39,880 bases of DNA from an uncultured beta proteobacterium (GTDB taxonomy: Bacteria > Pseudomonadota > Gammaproteobacteria > Burkholderiales > SG8-41): NCBI GenBank assembly GCA_903893565.1, contig CAITMU010000012.1:1-39880 (forward strand), written 5' to 3'. A program made the position numbers and the translations under genes. Below, in pieces: positions 16,749-25,669 of the stretch; the first letter of the stretch is position 1, and each line of letters begins with the position of its first letter. The notes beneath the pieces are model-generated. The model did not search any database and was not told where the DNA came from. It was given only the letters and a program-made list of their open reading frames with translations.

Positions 16749-18361
16749 TATTGTCCTAACATGTCCAGTGCCAGCGCCTGCGCTACCTCAATCCCATCGA
16801 CTGCGGCGGATAAAATTCCACCAGCATAACCAGCTCCTTCACCCGCTGGGTAAAGCCCTGAAGTATTCAGACTTTGAAATTGCTCATTACGTTTAATACG
16901 AATCGGCGAGGACGTTCGCGTCTCCACCCCCGTCAGTATGGCATCATCCATCGCAAAATCCTTGATCTGACGACCAAATACTGGCAAGGCTTCGCGAATC
17001 GCACTGATCGCATAGTCGGGAAGACATTGGGATAAGTCGGTTAATCGAACACCAGGTTTATAGGAAGGAATCACTGCGCCAAGCGCCAAAGAAGCGCGAC
17101 CAGCTAAAAAATCTCCCACCCGCTGTCCTGGGGCTGAATAGTTTGCTCCACCAGCCTCAAATGCACGCGCCTCCCATTGACGCTGAAAATCAATACCCGC
17201 CAACACATGCCCGGGGTAATCATCGGGCGTAATACCCACCACAATGCCTGCGTTGGCATTGCGTTCATTGCGCGAATATTGACTCATGCCGTTAGTGACC
17301 ACATGACCAGGTTCTGAGGCCGCCGCCACCACCGTGCCACCAGGGCACATACAAAAGCTGTAAACTGACCGGCCGTTTTGGCAATGATGCACCAACTTGT
17401 AATCTGCCGCTCCCAGTAATGGATGGCCTGTAAATTCACCATAGCGCGCCCGATCAATGAGAGACTGCGGATGCTCAATACGAAAACCAATGGAAAAAGG
17501 TTTTGCCTCGACGTACACTTCGCGCGCGTGAAGCATCGCAAAGGTATCTCTTGCACTGTGCCCCACAGCCAATACCACGTGACGGGCCGGGATGATTTCT
17601 CCGGACTGCAATACCACGGCCTCCATCTCCCGTCCCGAGGAGCTCGCTCGCACTACGAGATCAGCGACCTTCGATTCAAAGCGAATCTCTCCCCCCAAAG
17701 ACTCGATACTTTGGCGTATCGATTCCACAATCCCCACCAAACGAAAAGTACCAATATGGGGCTTACTAACATAGAGAATTTCTGGTGGTGCCCCCGCTTT
17801 CACAAACTCAGTCAACACCTTTCGGCCATAGAATTGGCGATCTTTAATCTGGCTATAGAGTTTGCCATCAGAAAAAGTGCCCGCTCCACCTTCTCCAAAC
17901 TGCACATTGGATTCGGCATTTAATTGAGATTTTCGCCACAATCCCCAGGTATCTTGTGTGCGCTCACGAACCTTTTTGCCTCTTTCCAACACAATGGGCT
18001 TGAATCCCATTTGGGCAAGTATCAGAGCAGCAAAAAGACCACAAGGACCCGTTCCGATCACAACAGGTCTATGGTTGATACTTGCGGGGGCCTTGGCTAC
18101 AAAGTGATATCCAGTATCGGGGGTGGCTCTGATTGAACTGGATTGCTCTAAGAGCGTTTGTTCTTTCACATCGCTATCTAATTCCACATCCACCGTGTAT
18201 ATAAAATAAAGCGACAAGCGTTGGCGTGCATCGACGGCCCGTTTAAAAATGGTAAATGTTTTAAGCGCTCCCGTCTCAATCTGCAGGCGCTGCACAATCG
18301 CCTCTCGAAGCGCTTCAGGACTGTGCTCCAAGGGCAGCTTCAAATCTGTTAGACGCAGCAT
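16748..18361 (-). CDS. FAD-dependent oxidoreductase of the YtfP/uncharacterised dehydrogenase family
   Basis: The roughly 537-residue protein is a member of the large family annotated as FAD-dependent dehydrogenases, common and mostly uncharacterised in bacteria. It has an N-terminal alpha/beta domain ([39 protein letters not shown]), the dinucleotide-binding [71 protein letters not shown] and the terminal FAD-contact [22 protein letters not shown]. The ATG at 18361 opens the conserved N-terminus; 17 further codons upstream are not family-like. No activity is established for close relatives. It overlaps the pseudouridine synthase gene by one base. Confidence 0.87.
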   Translation of the reverse strand: MLRLTDLKLPLEHSPEALREAIVQRLQIETGALKTFTIFKRAVDARQRLSLYFIYTVDVELDSDVKEQTLLEQSSSIRATPDTGYHFVAKAPASINHRPVVIGTGPCGLFAALILAQMGFKPIVLERGKKVRERTQDTWGLWRKSQLNAESNVQFGEGGAGTFSDGKLYSQIKDRQFYGRKVLTEFVKAGAPPEILYVSKPHIGTFRLVGIVESIRQSIESLGGEIRFESKVADLVVRASSSGREMEAVVLQSGEIIPARHVVLAVGHSARDTFAMLHAREVYVEAKPFSIGFRIEHPQSLIDRARYGEFTGHPLLGAADYKLVHHCQNGRSVYSFCMCPGGTVVAAASEPGHVVTNGMSQYSRNERNANAGIVVGITPDDYPGHVLAGIDFQRQWEARAFEAGGANYSAPGQRVGDFLAGRASLALGAVIPSYKPGVRLTDLSQCLPDYAISAIREALPVFGRQIKDFAMDDAILTGVETRTSSPIRIKRNEQFQSLNTSGLYPAGEGAGYAGGILSAAVDGIEVAQALALDMLGQ

Positions 18362-18682
18362 CTTATTCTCAATTCCATTAAGCCTTAGATCTCCCAGTGG
18401 CCCTAGTGACACTAGCCGTCCGAGTTTTCCTAATCCGCTTAGATCCTTTTTGATTCACACTGTGATTTAAAAATACTCGCCCCTCAGGCCTAAAACAATA
18501 AAAGCAAGGTGAGGGTTTTCATCTCGCACTTAAGGCAACCCCTGCCTACCTCAATACAATAGGCTCGCTAAATCATGGCCATCAACACCCGCCCTACAAT
18601 CCAGTACGACACTTTACCGCATCTAGCATCAGGTAGAATACTCTTTTAGTTCACATTTAATTCTAAGAAAGGACGCACCCTG
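18362..18682. other. 321-base divergent intergenic region
   Basis: This spacer separates the minus-strand FAD-enzyme operon from the plus-strand LVIVD-repeat gene. A -10-like TAGAAT occurs at 18634-18639 with TTTACC 15 bases ahead of it, a mediocre promoter for the plus strand. The base before the gene has AGAAAGGA as ribosome site. I see no gene or clear hairpin. Confidence 0.45.
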
Positions 18683-19996
18683 ATGCCCTCTTCCTCCCCT
18701 CTAGCACACAATGTTAACCGTCTCAGTCACTTGGACTTACCGGGTGCGGGACAAGTTCTAGTCGACGGATCCTACGCCTACGTGGGACACATCACCAATC
18801 CACAAGGACTGGGCACCAGTATTATCGATGTGAGTGACCCCAAAGCACCACGCATCGTTTCACAAATTCCGGTAGGTGATGGCACATCACACGCCCATAA
18901 AGCACGCGTGGTTGGTGATCTGATGATCACTAACATGGAACAAAACATGACCGCGATTGGTCGCAAAGCAGACGAGTTACCCAAACTGCGCGTGAGCCTA
19001 AAAAACGAATTGGGTAGAGTCCCCACTCATGCCGAGCTTGCTGCGAAACTGGGCGTAGATGCCAGCGAAATCCCCGCTGTAGAGGCAATGGAAAAAACCC
19101 CCTATAGTCAGGGGGGATTTAAAATTTGGGATATCAAAGACCGTACGCATCCCAAACTCATCACCCATCATAAAACACATGGCCGAGGCGTTCACCGATT
19201 TGATATGGATGCCAACTACGCCTACATTTCGACGGAAATGCCCGGTTATATTGGTAATATTTTAGTTATCTATGATCTCAAACAACCCAGTCAGCCTGAA
19301 GAAATCTCTCGCTGGTGGATCCCTGGCCAGCACATAGCTGGCGGAGAAAAGCCAACCTGGTCGGGACGTCAACACCGATTGCACCATACCGTGCGGGTGG
19401 GTAACCGATTGTTTGCAGGTTGTTGGCATGGGGGAGTGCGGGTGGTCGATGTGCAAGACATCACAAAACCGCAAACGATTGGAGCCTATAACTACCACCC
19501 TCCGTTTCCTGAGCCCTCACATACCTTTATGGGTCTCACAAAAAAAATCAATGGTCGCGACATTGCTGTGGCTATTGACGAAGAGGACCACGCCCATAGC
19601 GCCGCCGAAATGGCACAACGCCGGGGTCGGCCTCATGGTGCCCTGTGGACTTTCGATATCACCGATGTAGCCGATATCAAACCTTTGGCCATGTTTGAAG
19701 TCAGTGAACTGGACTCTCCGTGGAGTCGTACGGCTCCGGGTCGCTTTGGTGCACATCAATTTCAAGAGCATATGAAAGGCGGCGATACTCTGATCTACTG
19801 CGCTTGGTTTTCTGGAGGGCTACGAATTGTGGATATTGCCAATCCTTCCGCACCGGATGAAATTGGCTGGTATATTCCCCAGCCTTGCGGCAAAAACACC
19901 AGCCCTCAAACCAATGACGTAGACGTTGATGATCGGGGTTTGATCTACATCGTAGATCGATATTTAGGGTTTGATATCCTGCAATTAAAACGCTAA
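18683..19996 (+). CDS. LVIVD-repeat beta-propeller protein with a helix-turn-helix-like insert
   Basis: The 437-residue protein is built of repeats of the type found in LVIVD proteins, for example YAYVGHITNPQGLGTSIIDV, GGFKIWDIKDRTHPKLI, GGVRVVDVQDITKPQTIG, GALWTFDITDVADIKPLA and SGGLRIVDIANPSAPDEIG, which predicts a beta-propeller. No signal peptide is visible although many relatives are exported. Between blades, residues about 102-135 carry LKNELGRVPTHAELAAKLGV, strikingly like the region-3 helix pair of sigma-70 factors (LGREPT..ELA..LG). Related propellers may carry the same insert. Function is unknown. AGAAAGGA precedes the ATG. Confidence 0.85.
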   Translation: MPSSSPLAHNVNRLSHLDLPGAGQVLVDGSYAYVGHITNPQGLGTSIIDVSDPKAPRIVSQIPVGDGTSHAHKARVVGDLMITNMEQNMTAIGRKADELPKLRVSLKNELGRVPTHAELAAKLGVDASEIPAVEAMEKTPYSQGGFKIWDIKDRTHPKLITHHKTHGRGVHRFDMDANYAYISTEMPGYIGNILVIYDLKQPSQPEEISRWWIPGQHIAGGEKPTWSGRQHRLHHTVRVGNRLFAGCWHGGVRVVDVQDITKPQTIGAYNYHPPFPEPSHTFMGLTKKINGRDIAVAIDEEDHAHSAAEMAQRRGRPHGALWTFDITDVADIKPLAMFEVSELDSPWSRTAPGRFGAHQFQEHMKGGDTLIYCAWFSGGLRIVDIANPSAPDEIGWYIPQPCGKNTSPQTNDVDVDDRGLIYIVDRYLGFDILQLKR

Positions 19997-20031
19997 AACT
20001 CCCATCATCTCATTCAGTTCCTTAGACTCTA

Positions 20032-21033
20032 TTAATCGGCTCTAGCACCGGAGTGTTCAATTAACGCGGACCATTTGGGAATTTCTTTCTGAATGTAACG
20101 GGCAAAAGCCTCCGGTGTTCCGCCCAGAATATCTGCACCTAAAGCCAATAGCCGATCATGCAATGCATGAGCGCTAAGTAATGCATTCACCTGTAGATTG
20201 AGCTTCAAAATAAGGCTTTTATCTAACCCGGCTGGGGCTACGATCCCGTGCCAAGTTGTCGCCTCAAAACCCGGGACCCCTGCTTCTGCGATCGTCAAGA
20301 GTTGAGGGAAAATAGCCGATCGCATGGCCGTGGTGACGGCCAGCGGACGTAATTTTTCGCTACGTATATAAGGCACTACCGACAAAGACGTTGCGAACAT
20401 TAACTGGCATTGGCCCGATAAGGTATCCATCAAGGCGGGGGCCGCCCCTTTATAGGCGATATGCACCATTCGCGTATTCGTTAAGCTTTGAAACAACTCG
20501 GCCGAAAGATGTGCGGCGGCCCCACTACCCGAGGAAGCGTAATTAAGACTCCCCGGATGGGTGCGCGCTAGCGCGATCAACGCTTTGACGGAGTGCACAG
20601 GCAAGTCAGGATGCACAACCAGTATATTGGCTTGCGAGGCCAGCAAAACAATCGGCGCCAAATCCTTCACCGGATCAAAGGACATTTTTTTATAAAGTGC
20701 TGCATTCGTCGCCAAAATACTGTTATTGGCTAAGAGTAACGTATAGCCATCAGCCGCCGATTTAGCCGCCATCTCTCCTGCCACATTGCCACCGGCGCCG
20801 GGACGATTATCATAAATGAAGCTTTGCCCTAACTGCTGCGCTAACCCGTTACCAACCAAACGAGCCAAAAGATCACTGGGCCCACCCGGCGTAAAGGCAA
20901 TCAAAAATCGGATCGGTTTGACAGGGTAATTCTGAGTTAAGGCAAAGCAAGGCCATAGGCTCCAAGATAGGATGAAGACAAGGCCTTTCATTAAATGGGC
21001 GTTCATGGCTAGTCTCACAGGGCAATGTTTCAT
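20032..21033 (-). CDS. Bug/TctC-family periplasmic solute-binding protein
   Basis: This 333-residue Bug protein shows YPVKPIRFLIAFTPGGPSDLLAR, FIYDNRPGAGGNVAGE, AKSAADGYTLLLANNS, FDPVKDLAPIVLL, YASSGSGAAAHLSAELF and HIAYKGAAPALMDTLSGQ. The signal region is MKGLVFILSWSLWPCFALTQ; the first ATG at 21033 and a second at 21006 are both possible starts, the former having AAGAGA at a fair distance. It diverges from the DapA-family lyase gene, which may use or produce the ligand. No membrane component is encoded nearby. Confidence 0.9.
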   Translation of the reverse strand: MKHCPVRLAMNAHLMKGLVFILSWSLWPCFALTQNYPVKPIRFLIAFTPGGPSDLLARLVGNGLAQQLGQSFIYDNRPGAGGNVAGEMAAKSAADGYTLLLANNSILATNAALYKKMSFDPVKDLAPIVLLASQANILVVHPDLPVHSVKALIALARTHPGSLNYASSGSGAAAHLSAELFQSLTNTRMVHIAYKGAAPALMDTLSGQCQLMFATSLSVVPYIRSEKLRPLAVTTAMRSAIFPQLLTIAEAGVPGFEATTWHGIVAPAGLDKSLILKLNLQVNALLSAHALHDRLLALGADILGGTPEAFARYIQKEIPKWSALIEHSGARAD

Positions 21034-21207
21034 TACGGCAATCTCTTTTTTATATTTTTAAACGAAAAACCACAAAAGCTGCGGATAATCAGCACGCTCA
21101 CCTATGGTATTCTCAACCTCGGCTATCCGTTGGCACGTTTAATGACGGAACGATTGATTAACCATTATGGCTCACAGTCTTTTACCTTGCTCTCGGAGGC
21201 ATGTTCG

Positions 21208-22128
21208 ATGATTAACAGCACAAAAATTAAAGGCGTTTTAGCCCCTGTTTGCACTCCCTTCAAAGCCGATCTTAGCCCAGACCGCGAGCGTTTTGTTGCT
21301 CAATGTCGCTGGATGCTGGGACAAGGATCTGGATTAGCTGTATTTGGAACCAATAGTGAGGCTAACTCATTAAGTGTTGCAGAACGTATCGATTTATTAG
21401 AGGCACTGCTCTTAGCCGGGTTAGATCCTACTCGAATGATGCCTGGTACCGGTTGCTGTTCTTTTACCGATACCGTGAGCCTTACCGCACACGCAGTCAA
21501 GGCGGGCTGTGCGGGAGTGCTCATGCTACCGCCTTTTTACTATAAGGGTGTCAGCGAGGAAGGTTTGTTTCGCCATTTCAGCGAAGTCATTGAACGGGTA
21601 GGGGACAAAAGGCTTAATATATACCTTTATCATATCCCTCCCGTGGCCGTGGTCGGCATTACACCCCAACTGGTGGAACGGTTGCTTAAGCGCTACCCGG
21701 ACAACATTGCCGGAATGAAAGACAGTTCAGGGGACTGGAGTAATACGAAAACCTTCCTTGACCAGTTTGCTCAAAACGGCTTTGATATGTTTGTGGGGAG
21801 CGAATCGTTTTTACTTGCCAACATGCGCAATCACGGAGCCGGTTGTATCTCCGCCACGGCCAACGTCAACCCCGCGGCGATCGACAAATTGTATCGCGAG
21901 TGGAAAAATTCCGATGCAGAGGCCCAACAATTAGCTCTGGATATTATAAGAAAAGCCACTGGGCAATACATCATGATCCCCGCGTTAAAGGTCGTCATTG
22001 GCCACTTTACTAAAGATCCCGGCTGGGCAACCGTCAGGCCGCCTTTGACCGAATTAAGCGATACTCAGGCCAAAACCGTTATCGATGATCTCAAAAAAAT
22101 CGGCTTTGATATGCCTGGACTGGGTTAA
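21208..22128 (+). CDS. Dihydrodipicolinate synthase (DapA) family lyase
   Basis: The 306-residue protein is a class I pyruvate-type aldolase/lyase of the DapA family. Visible are GVLAPVCTPFKADLSPD, FGTNSEANSLSVAER, the proton-relay Tyr in IYLYHIPPV, the Schiff-base Lys in IAGMKDSSGDWSN and FVGSESFLLANM. The glycine-rich start and the FGTNSEA segment differ from biosynthetic DapA, so a catabolic lyase acting on a keto acid is more likely. The start at 21208 follows GGAGG by 9 bases; the longer open frame upstream has no family sequence. It is followed, 79 bases later, by a D-threonine-aldolase-family enzyme. Confidence 0.9.
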   Translation: MINSTKIKGVLAPVCTPFKADLSPDRERFVAQCRWMLGQGSGLAVFGTNSEANSLSVAERIDLLEALLLAGLDPTRMMPGTGCCSFTDTVSLTAHAVKAGCAGVLMLPPFYYKGVSEEGLFRHFSEVIERVGDKRLNIYLYHIPPVAVVGITPQLVERLLKRYPDNIAGMKDSSGDWSNTKTFLDQFAQNGFDMFVGSESFLLANMRNHGAGCISATANVNPAAIDKLYREWKNSDAEAQQLALDIIRKATGQYIMIPALKVVIGHFTKDPGWATVRPPLTELSDTQAKTVIDDLKKIGFDMPGLG

Positions 22129-22207
22129 TCACGCCAAGGACAAGAAAGGGGATGCTGGCATTAAGGTCCCCATCGCCTAGCTGACAAAAACCAAGGAAAA
22201 GTCCTCC

Positions 22208-23326
22208 ATGAGCTTTTATCTTCCAGCCACTGTGGGTATGCCTCTAGCCGAGGTAGACACTCCAGCACTCATTCTCGAATTAGATAGCTTTGAAAGAAAT
22301 CTCACGCGCTTACAGGCGTCTTTAAGCAAAAGTCCGGTAGCCCTTAGACCACATGCTAAAAGTCATAAATGCCCCACGATCGCCCTGCAACAGATTCGCC
22401 GAGGCGCTGTGGGCGTGTGTTGCCAAAAAGTCAGTGAAGCCGAAGCCATGGTAGCCGGGGGCGTCACCGATATTCTCATTACCAACGAAGTGGTAGGCGC
22501 GATTAAAATAAGACGATTGATAGCATTAGCGCAACGGGCTCAGATCAGCGTTTGTGCCGATCACCCCGTCAATGTAGCGGACTTAAACCTTGCCGCACAT
22601 GCAGCAAAGATTAAGCTTGATGTATTGGTGGAAATCAACGTTGGCGCAGATCGCTGTGGTGTTGCGCCTGGGGCTGCCGCCTGCGATTTAGCACAACGCA
22701 TTCATGAGTCTAGTCATCTTCGCTTTGCCGGGCTTCAAGCCTATCAAGGCGGCGCACAGCACCTTCGTACGACTGAGGCACGAAGACAAGCCATTGAGAG
22801 CGCCTGCGAAAAAGTCCGACTCACTCAACAATGCCTGTCTCTACGCGGCTTGCCCTGCCCGAAAGTCACGGGGGCGGGCACTGGGACCTATCTTTTTGAA
22901 GCCGCCAGCGATCTTTATACAGAAATCCAACCGGGATCCTATCCTTTCATGGACGTGGACTACGCCCGTAATGACTGGACAGAAAGTGCTATGCCAGGTT
23001 TTGAACATAGCTTATTTGTATGGACCAGCGTTATGAGTGTAACTCCCCCTGATCGAGCGATCGTCGATGCCGGCCTCAAAGCATCTAGCATTGACTCCGG
23101 CATGCCCGAAATATATGGGCTCAGCCAAGCTCGCTACTGCAAAGCCTCCGATGAACATGGCGTCATCGCATTAAGTAACGGTTTTAGTTTGAGCTTAGGT
23201 CAGAAAATCAAGCTGATTCCAGGCCACTGCGATCCCACAGTTAATCTTTATGATCACTTTGTCTGCATCCGAAATGATCGGGTGGAAGCCCTTTGGCCTA
23301 TTTCAGCCAGAGGGGCTTTACTGTAA
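22208..23326 (+). CDS. DSD1/D-threonine-aldolase family PLP enzyme
   Basis: The 372-residue protein is a fold-type III PLP enzyme of the D-threonine aldolase / D-serine dehydratase / beta-hydroxyaspartate aldolase family. The PLP lysine is Lys51 in LRPHAKSHK. CCQKVSEAEAMVAGGVTDILITNE, VEINVGADRCGV and GLQAYQGGAQH are family blocks. The C-terminal PGHCDPTVNLYD gives the His and Cys that bind the divalent metal. It should cleave or dehydrate a D-configured beta-hydroxy amino acid. With the DapA-like lyase upstream it may form a route that turns a hydroxy amino acid or its keto product into central metabolites; this is inference. The substrate is not fixed by sequence. Confidence 0.9.
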   Translation: MSFYLPATVGMPLAEVDTPALILELDSFERNLTRLQASLSKSPVALRPHAKSHKCPTIALQQIRRGAVGVCCQKVSEAEAMVAGGVTDILITNEVVGAIKIRRLIALAQRAQISVCADHPVNVADLNLAAHAAKIKLDVLVEINVGADRCGVAPGAAACDLAQRIHESSHLRFAGLQAYQGGAQHLRTTEARRQAIESACEKVRLTQQCLSLRGLPCPKVTGAGTGTYLFEAASDLYTEIQPGSYPFMDVDYARNDWTESAMPGFEHSLFVWTSVMSVTPPDRAIVDAGLKASSIDSGMPEIYGLSQARYCKASDEHGVIALSNGFSLSLGQKIKLIPGHCDPTVNLYDHFVCIRNDRVEALWPISARGALL

Positions 23327-23372
23327 TAACCATCAATACTGGAACCGCTGCACCGTTTAGCTCACGCTGCAT

Positions 23373-24347
23373 TTATTGAATGCGCACAACCACTTTACCT
23401 AATTGGGCATTCGTTTCGACATATTTTTTTGCCTCGGGCAGCTGATCAAATGCAAAAACTTTATCAACCACCGGTGTAATACGCCCGTCTTGTAAGAGAG
23501 GCAATACATCCTTAATAAAGTGTTTCATGGCGAGTGCTTTTTCTTCAACGGTGGCCCGGCTATTGGAGACCCCATAGACTTCAAAACGATTAGCATGCAG
23601 CGCATTTAAATCAATCTCTGCCTTAAAGACCCCATCCACATAACCCACAATCCCAATACGACCTTTACGCGCCAGGCAGCGCATTAATTCAGCAAATACC
23701 GACCCCCCCACCAAATTAATGGCCAAATCGACTCCTTTGCCTCCACTGAATTCTTTAGCCTTTTGTGCGAAATCAGGAAGACGGGTGTGAATGCCATGAT
23801 CCATGCCTAACGCTTTGAGTGCCGTTAACTTAGCCTCCGAACCCGAGGTACCAATCACCGTTGCTCCCAGTGCCTTGCCGATTTGCACGGCAGCCACACC
23901 GACCCCAGAAGAGGCCCCTGCCACCAACAAGACTTCCCCGGCCTTTAGTTTTCCGTAGGGTGGAAAAATTAATTCATAGGCAGTCAAAAAAGCTACGCCA
24001 GCCGAGGCGGCTTGCTCCCAGCTCATTTTGTCACCCATCAACATCAATTGATGCGATAAGGCCACCGAATACTCAGCCCACCCCCCCACGATGCGCCCAA
24101 AAACCCTATCGCCAACTTTAAATCCACTGACCCCTGCACCAATTTTATGTACGACCCCCGCCCCATCACCACCGCCTAATTTCAACGGTCCGCCATGCAC
24201 AACCCCGCCCACAATCAATTCCCCACGATTCAATGAAGAGGCATGGGTTTTAATGACCACCTCCCCCGCTTTGGGCTCAGGAATCGGGACATCTTTAAAT
24301 TCCAGTACGCACGATTGATGATCGGATTTAATCCAGCAGGATTTCAT
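23373..24347 (-). CDS. Zinc-free MDR oxidoreductase, NADPH:quinone reductase-like
   Basis: The roughly 324-residue protein is a medium-chain dehydrogenase/reductase. It has an N-terminal GroES-like domain (IPEPKAGEVVIKTHASSLNRGELIVGG, GDGAGVVHKIGAGVSGFKVGDRV), the nucleotide-binding LLVAGASSGVGVAAVQIGKALGATVIGTSGSE and the C-terminal GRITPVVDKVFAFDQLPEAKKYVE. The catalytic and structural zinc Cys residues of alcohol dehydrogenases are missing, which is normal for quinone oxidoreductases. TGGAG 6 bases before the ATG at 24347 supports that start; upstream Met codons have poorer sites. It transfers a hydride from NADPH to a quinone or enone. It stands alone, diverging from a membrane protein gene. 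Confidence 0.9.
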   Translation of the reverse strand: MKSCWIKSDHQSCVLEFKDVPIPEPKAGEVVIKTHASSLNRGELIVGGVVHGGPLKLGGGDGAGVVHKIGAGVSGFKVGDRVFGRIVGGWAEYSVALSHQLMLMGDKMSWEQAASAGVAFLTAYELIFPPYGKLKAGEVLLVAGASSGVGVAAVQIGKALGATVIGTSGSEAKLTALKALGMDHGIHTRLPDFAQKAKEFSGGKGVDLAINLVGGSVFAELMRCLARKGRIGIVGYVDGVFKAEIDLNALHANRFEVYGVSNSRATVEEKALAMKHFIKDVLPLLQDGRITPVVDKVFAFDQLPEAKKYVETNAQLGKVVVRIQ

Positions 24348-24439
24348 ATAGGCTCCAGTTGTAGGTGACATAAAAATACAATACTTCAAAAATAAAAAAG
24401 CCGGTAGAAGCAACGCTTTTGATATTATCTCACCCTCAA

Positions 24440-25123
24440 ATGAACAACGATACTCTCACCCCTTTTAAAGCACTCCTGATCCTCTTGCTCGTCGTCACGG
24501 GCCTCGCCCTAGACCAAAAGATACCCTTTTGGGGGCAATGGATCGCCAATATAAGCACTTGGGCCCTACTTCTTGTATTGGCGAAGCAATCGGATATAAA
24601 AACCCGTATCTCACTGGCGCTATGCGTTTGTTTGGCAGGCTTAGGCGAATACCTCTTATCCAACCTTTGGGGCTTATACGACTACCGGCTACGCTTCATT
24701 CCGGCCTTTGTGCCACCAGGACATGCCTTAATATTTATCTTAGGGTGTTATATCGCGAGCAAACTGAAAGATGCAGTCAATTCGTGGGTGCCCGCCTTGA
24801 GCGCACTACCAGTGATGTATCTGGCACTGTCGGGGCATGACACTTTAAGTCTTCACCTATACCTTGTGTTTTTACTGTGCATGCTCTTTTCAAAAAACAA
24901 AAAACTCTATGCCGTCATGTTTGTTTTAGCCCTCGGTTTAGAACTCTACGGAACCTACTTAGGCAACTGGCAATGGCGGCCCATAGTCCCCCTCGTTGGC
25001 CTAGTCACGCTCAATCCCCCCTTGAGTGCTGGGGTATTTTATTGTCTACTCGATTTACTTACGGTCTATCTAACCCGTCAGTGCAGCGGATGGTTACCAG
25101 CACCTTGCTTAATTAAAAAATAA
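24440..25123 (+). CDS. Multi-spanning membrane protein, family not recognised
   Basis: The 227-residue protein is very hydrophobic, with about six to seven predicted membrane segments, for example ALLILLLVVTGLAL, WALLLVLAKQ, LALCVCLAGLGEYLL, LIFILGCYIAS and AVMFVLALGLELYG. Charged residues are few and there is no signal peptide. The GEYLLSNLWGLYDYRLRFIP and YGTYLGNWQWRP segments, rich in aromatic residues and lying between helices, look like conserved functional loops of a small enzyme or carrier. I cannot name the family. The ATG at 24440 is used; it lacks a good ribosome site. It sits alone and diverges from the quinone reductase-like gene. Confidence 0.7.
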   Translation: MNNDTLTPFKALLILLLVVTGLALDQKIPFWGQWIANISTWALLLVLAKQSDIKTRISLALCVCLAGLGEYLLSNLWGLYDYRLRFIPAFVPPGHALIFILGCYIASKLKDAVNSWVPALSALPVMYLALSGHDTLSLHLYLVFLLCMLFSKNKKLYAVMFVLALGLELYGTYLGNWQWRPIVPLVGLVTLNPPLSAGVFYCLLDLLTVYLTRQCSGWLPAPCLIKK

Positions 25124-25191
25124 AGTCAGCTCAAACACCCAGCGTTTAAATCAAGCTCACCCTTTTACAATTAAATCGATTCAGGGGCAGA

Positions 25192-25635
25192 TCAGACGTT
25201 GTTTTTTTTGGGTGGTATCACGATTTGCGTTTGCGTAACGATAGCCACCGTCTTATCGTCGCTCGAGTTTTTTATGGTGGTCTGCCAAACCATAGTGGTT
25301 CGACCAATATGCAAGGGAATCGACACTGCTTTTAATACGGGGCCAACACCGCCTGACAAAAAATTCGTCTTTGATTCCAAGGTCGTCGTAAAAAACCCAT
25401 CTGGCATATTCATCACCGTACCAGCTGCTCCAATGCAATCAGCAAAAGCCATCAAAGCCCCACCATTGGCACGAGCATTCTTATTTTGAAAGACGGGCTT
25501 TAGGATCAATTCGGCCATAATTTTTTTCTTAGTGGCGCTGGTAATCTTAACTCCCATCGATTTAGGGAAAGCGGCTCCGAATAATTTTAATTTTTCAGGT
25601 AACAAACCAAATTCGGTTTCAATCATTTTTTTCAT
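25192..25635 (-). CDS. PaaI-type hotdog-fold thioesterase
   Basis: The roughly 147-residue protein fits the PaaI/YdiI hotdog thioesterase family: NARANGGALMAFADCIGAAG is the central helix with the conserved Gly-Gly and Asp, followed by TTLESKTNFLSGG and LHIGRTTMVWQTTI. Such enzymes hydrolyse acyl- or aryl-CoA esters. An ATG at 25635 is taken; a TTG nine codons upstream is possible. It is the last gene of a minus-strand operon with two Bug proteins and a hydrolase-fold protein, 34 bases behind the second Bug. This hints that the imported acid is handled as a CoA ester. Confidence 0.85.
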   Translation of the reverse strand: MKKMIETEFGLLPEKLKLFGAAFPKSMGVKITSATKKKIMAELILKPVFQNKNARANGGALMAFADCIGAAGTVMNMPDGFFTTTLESKTNFLSGGVGPVLKAVSIPLHIGRTTMVWQTTIKNSSDDKTVAIVTQTQIVIPPKKNNV

Positions 25636-25669
25636 TCTTACATCGACTCCAATTTTCTTCAATCAACAG

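Noticed and set aside
24419..24440. TTG start seven codons upstream of the membrane protein ATG
   Set aside because: It would overlap nothing but has no ribosome site and adds only unsupported residues; the ATG is preferred.
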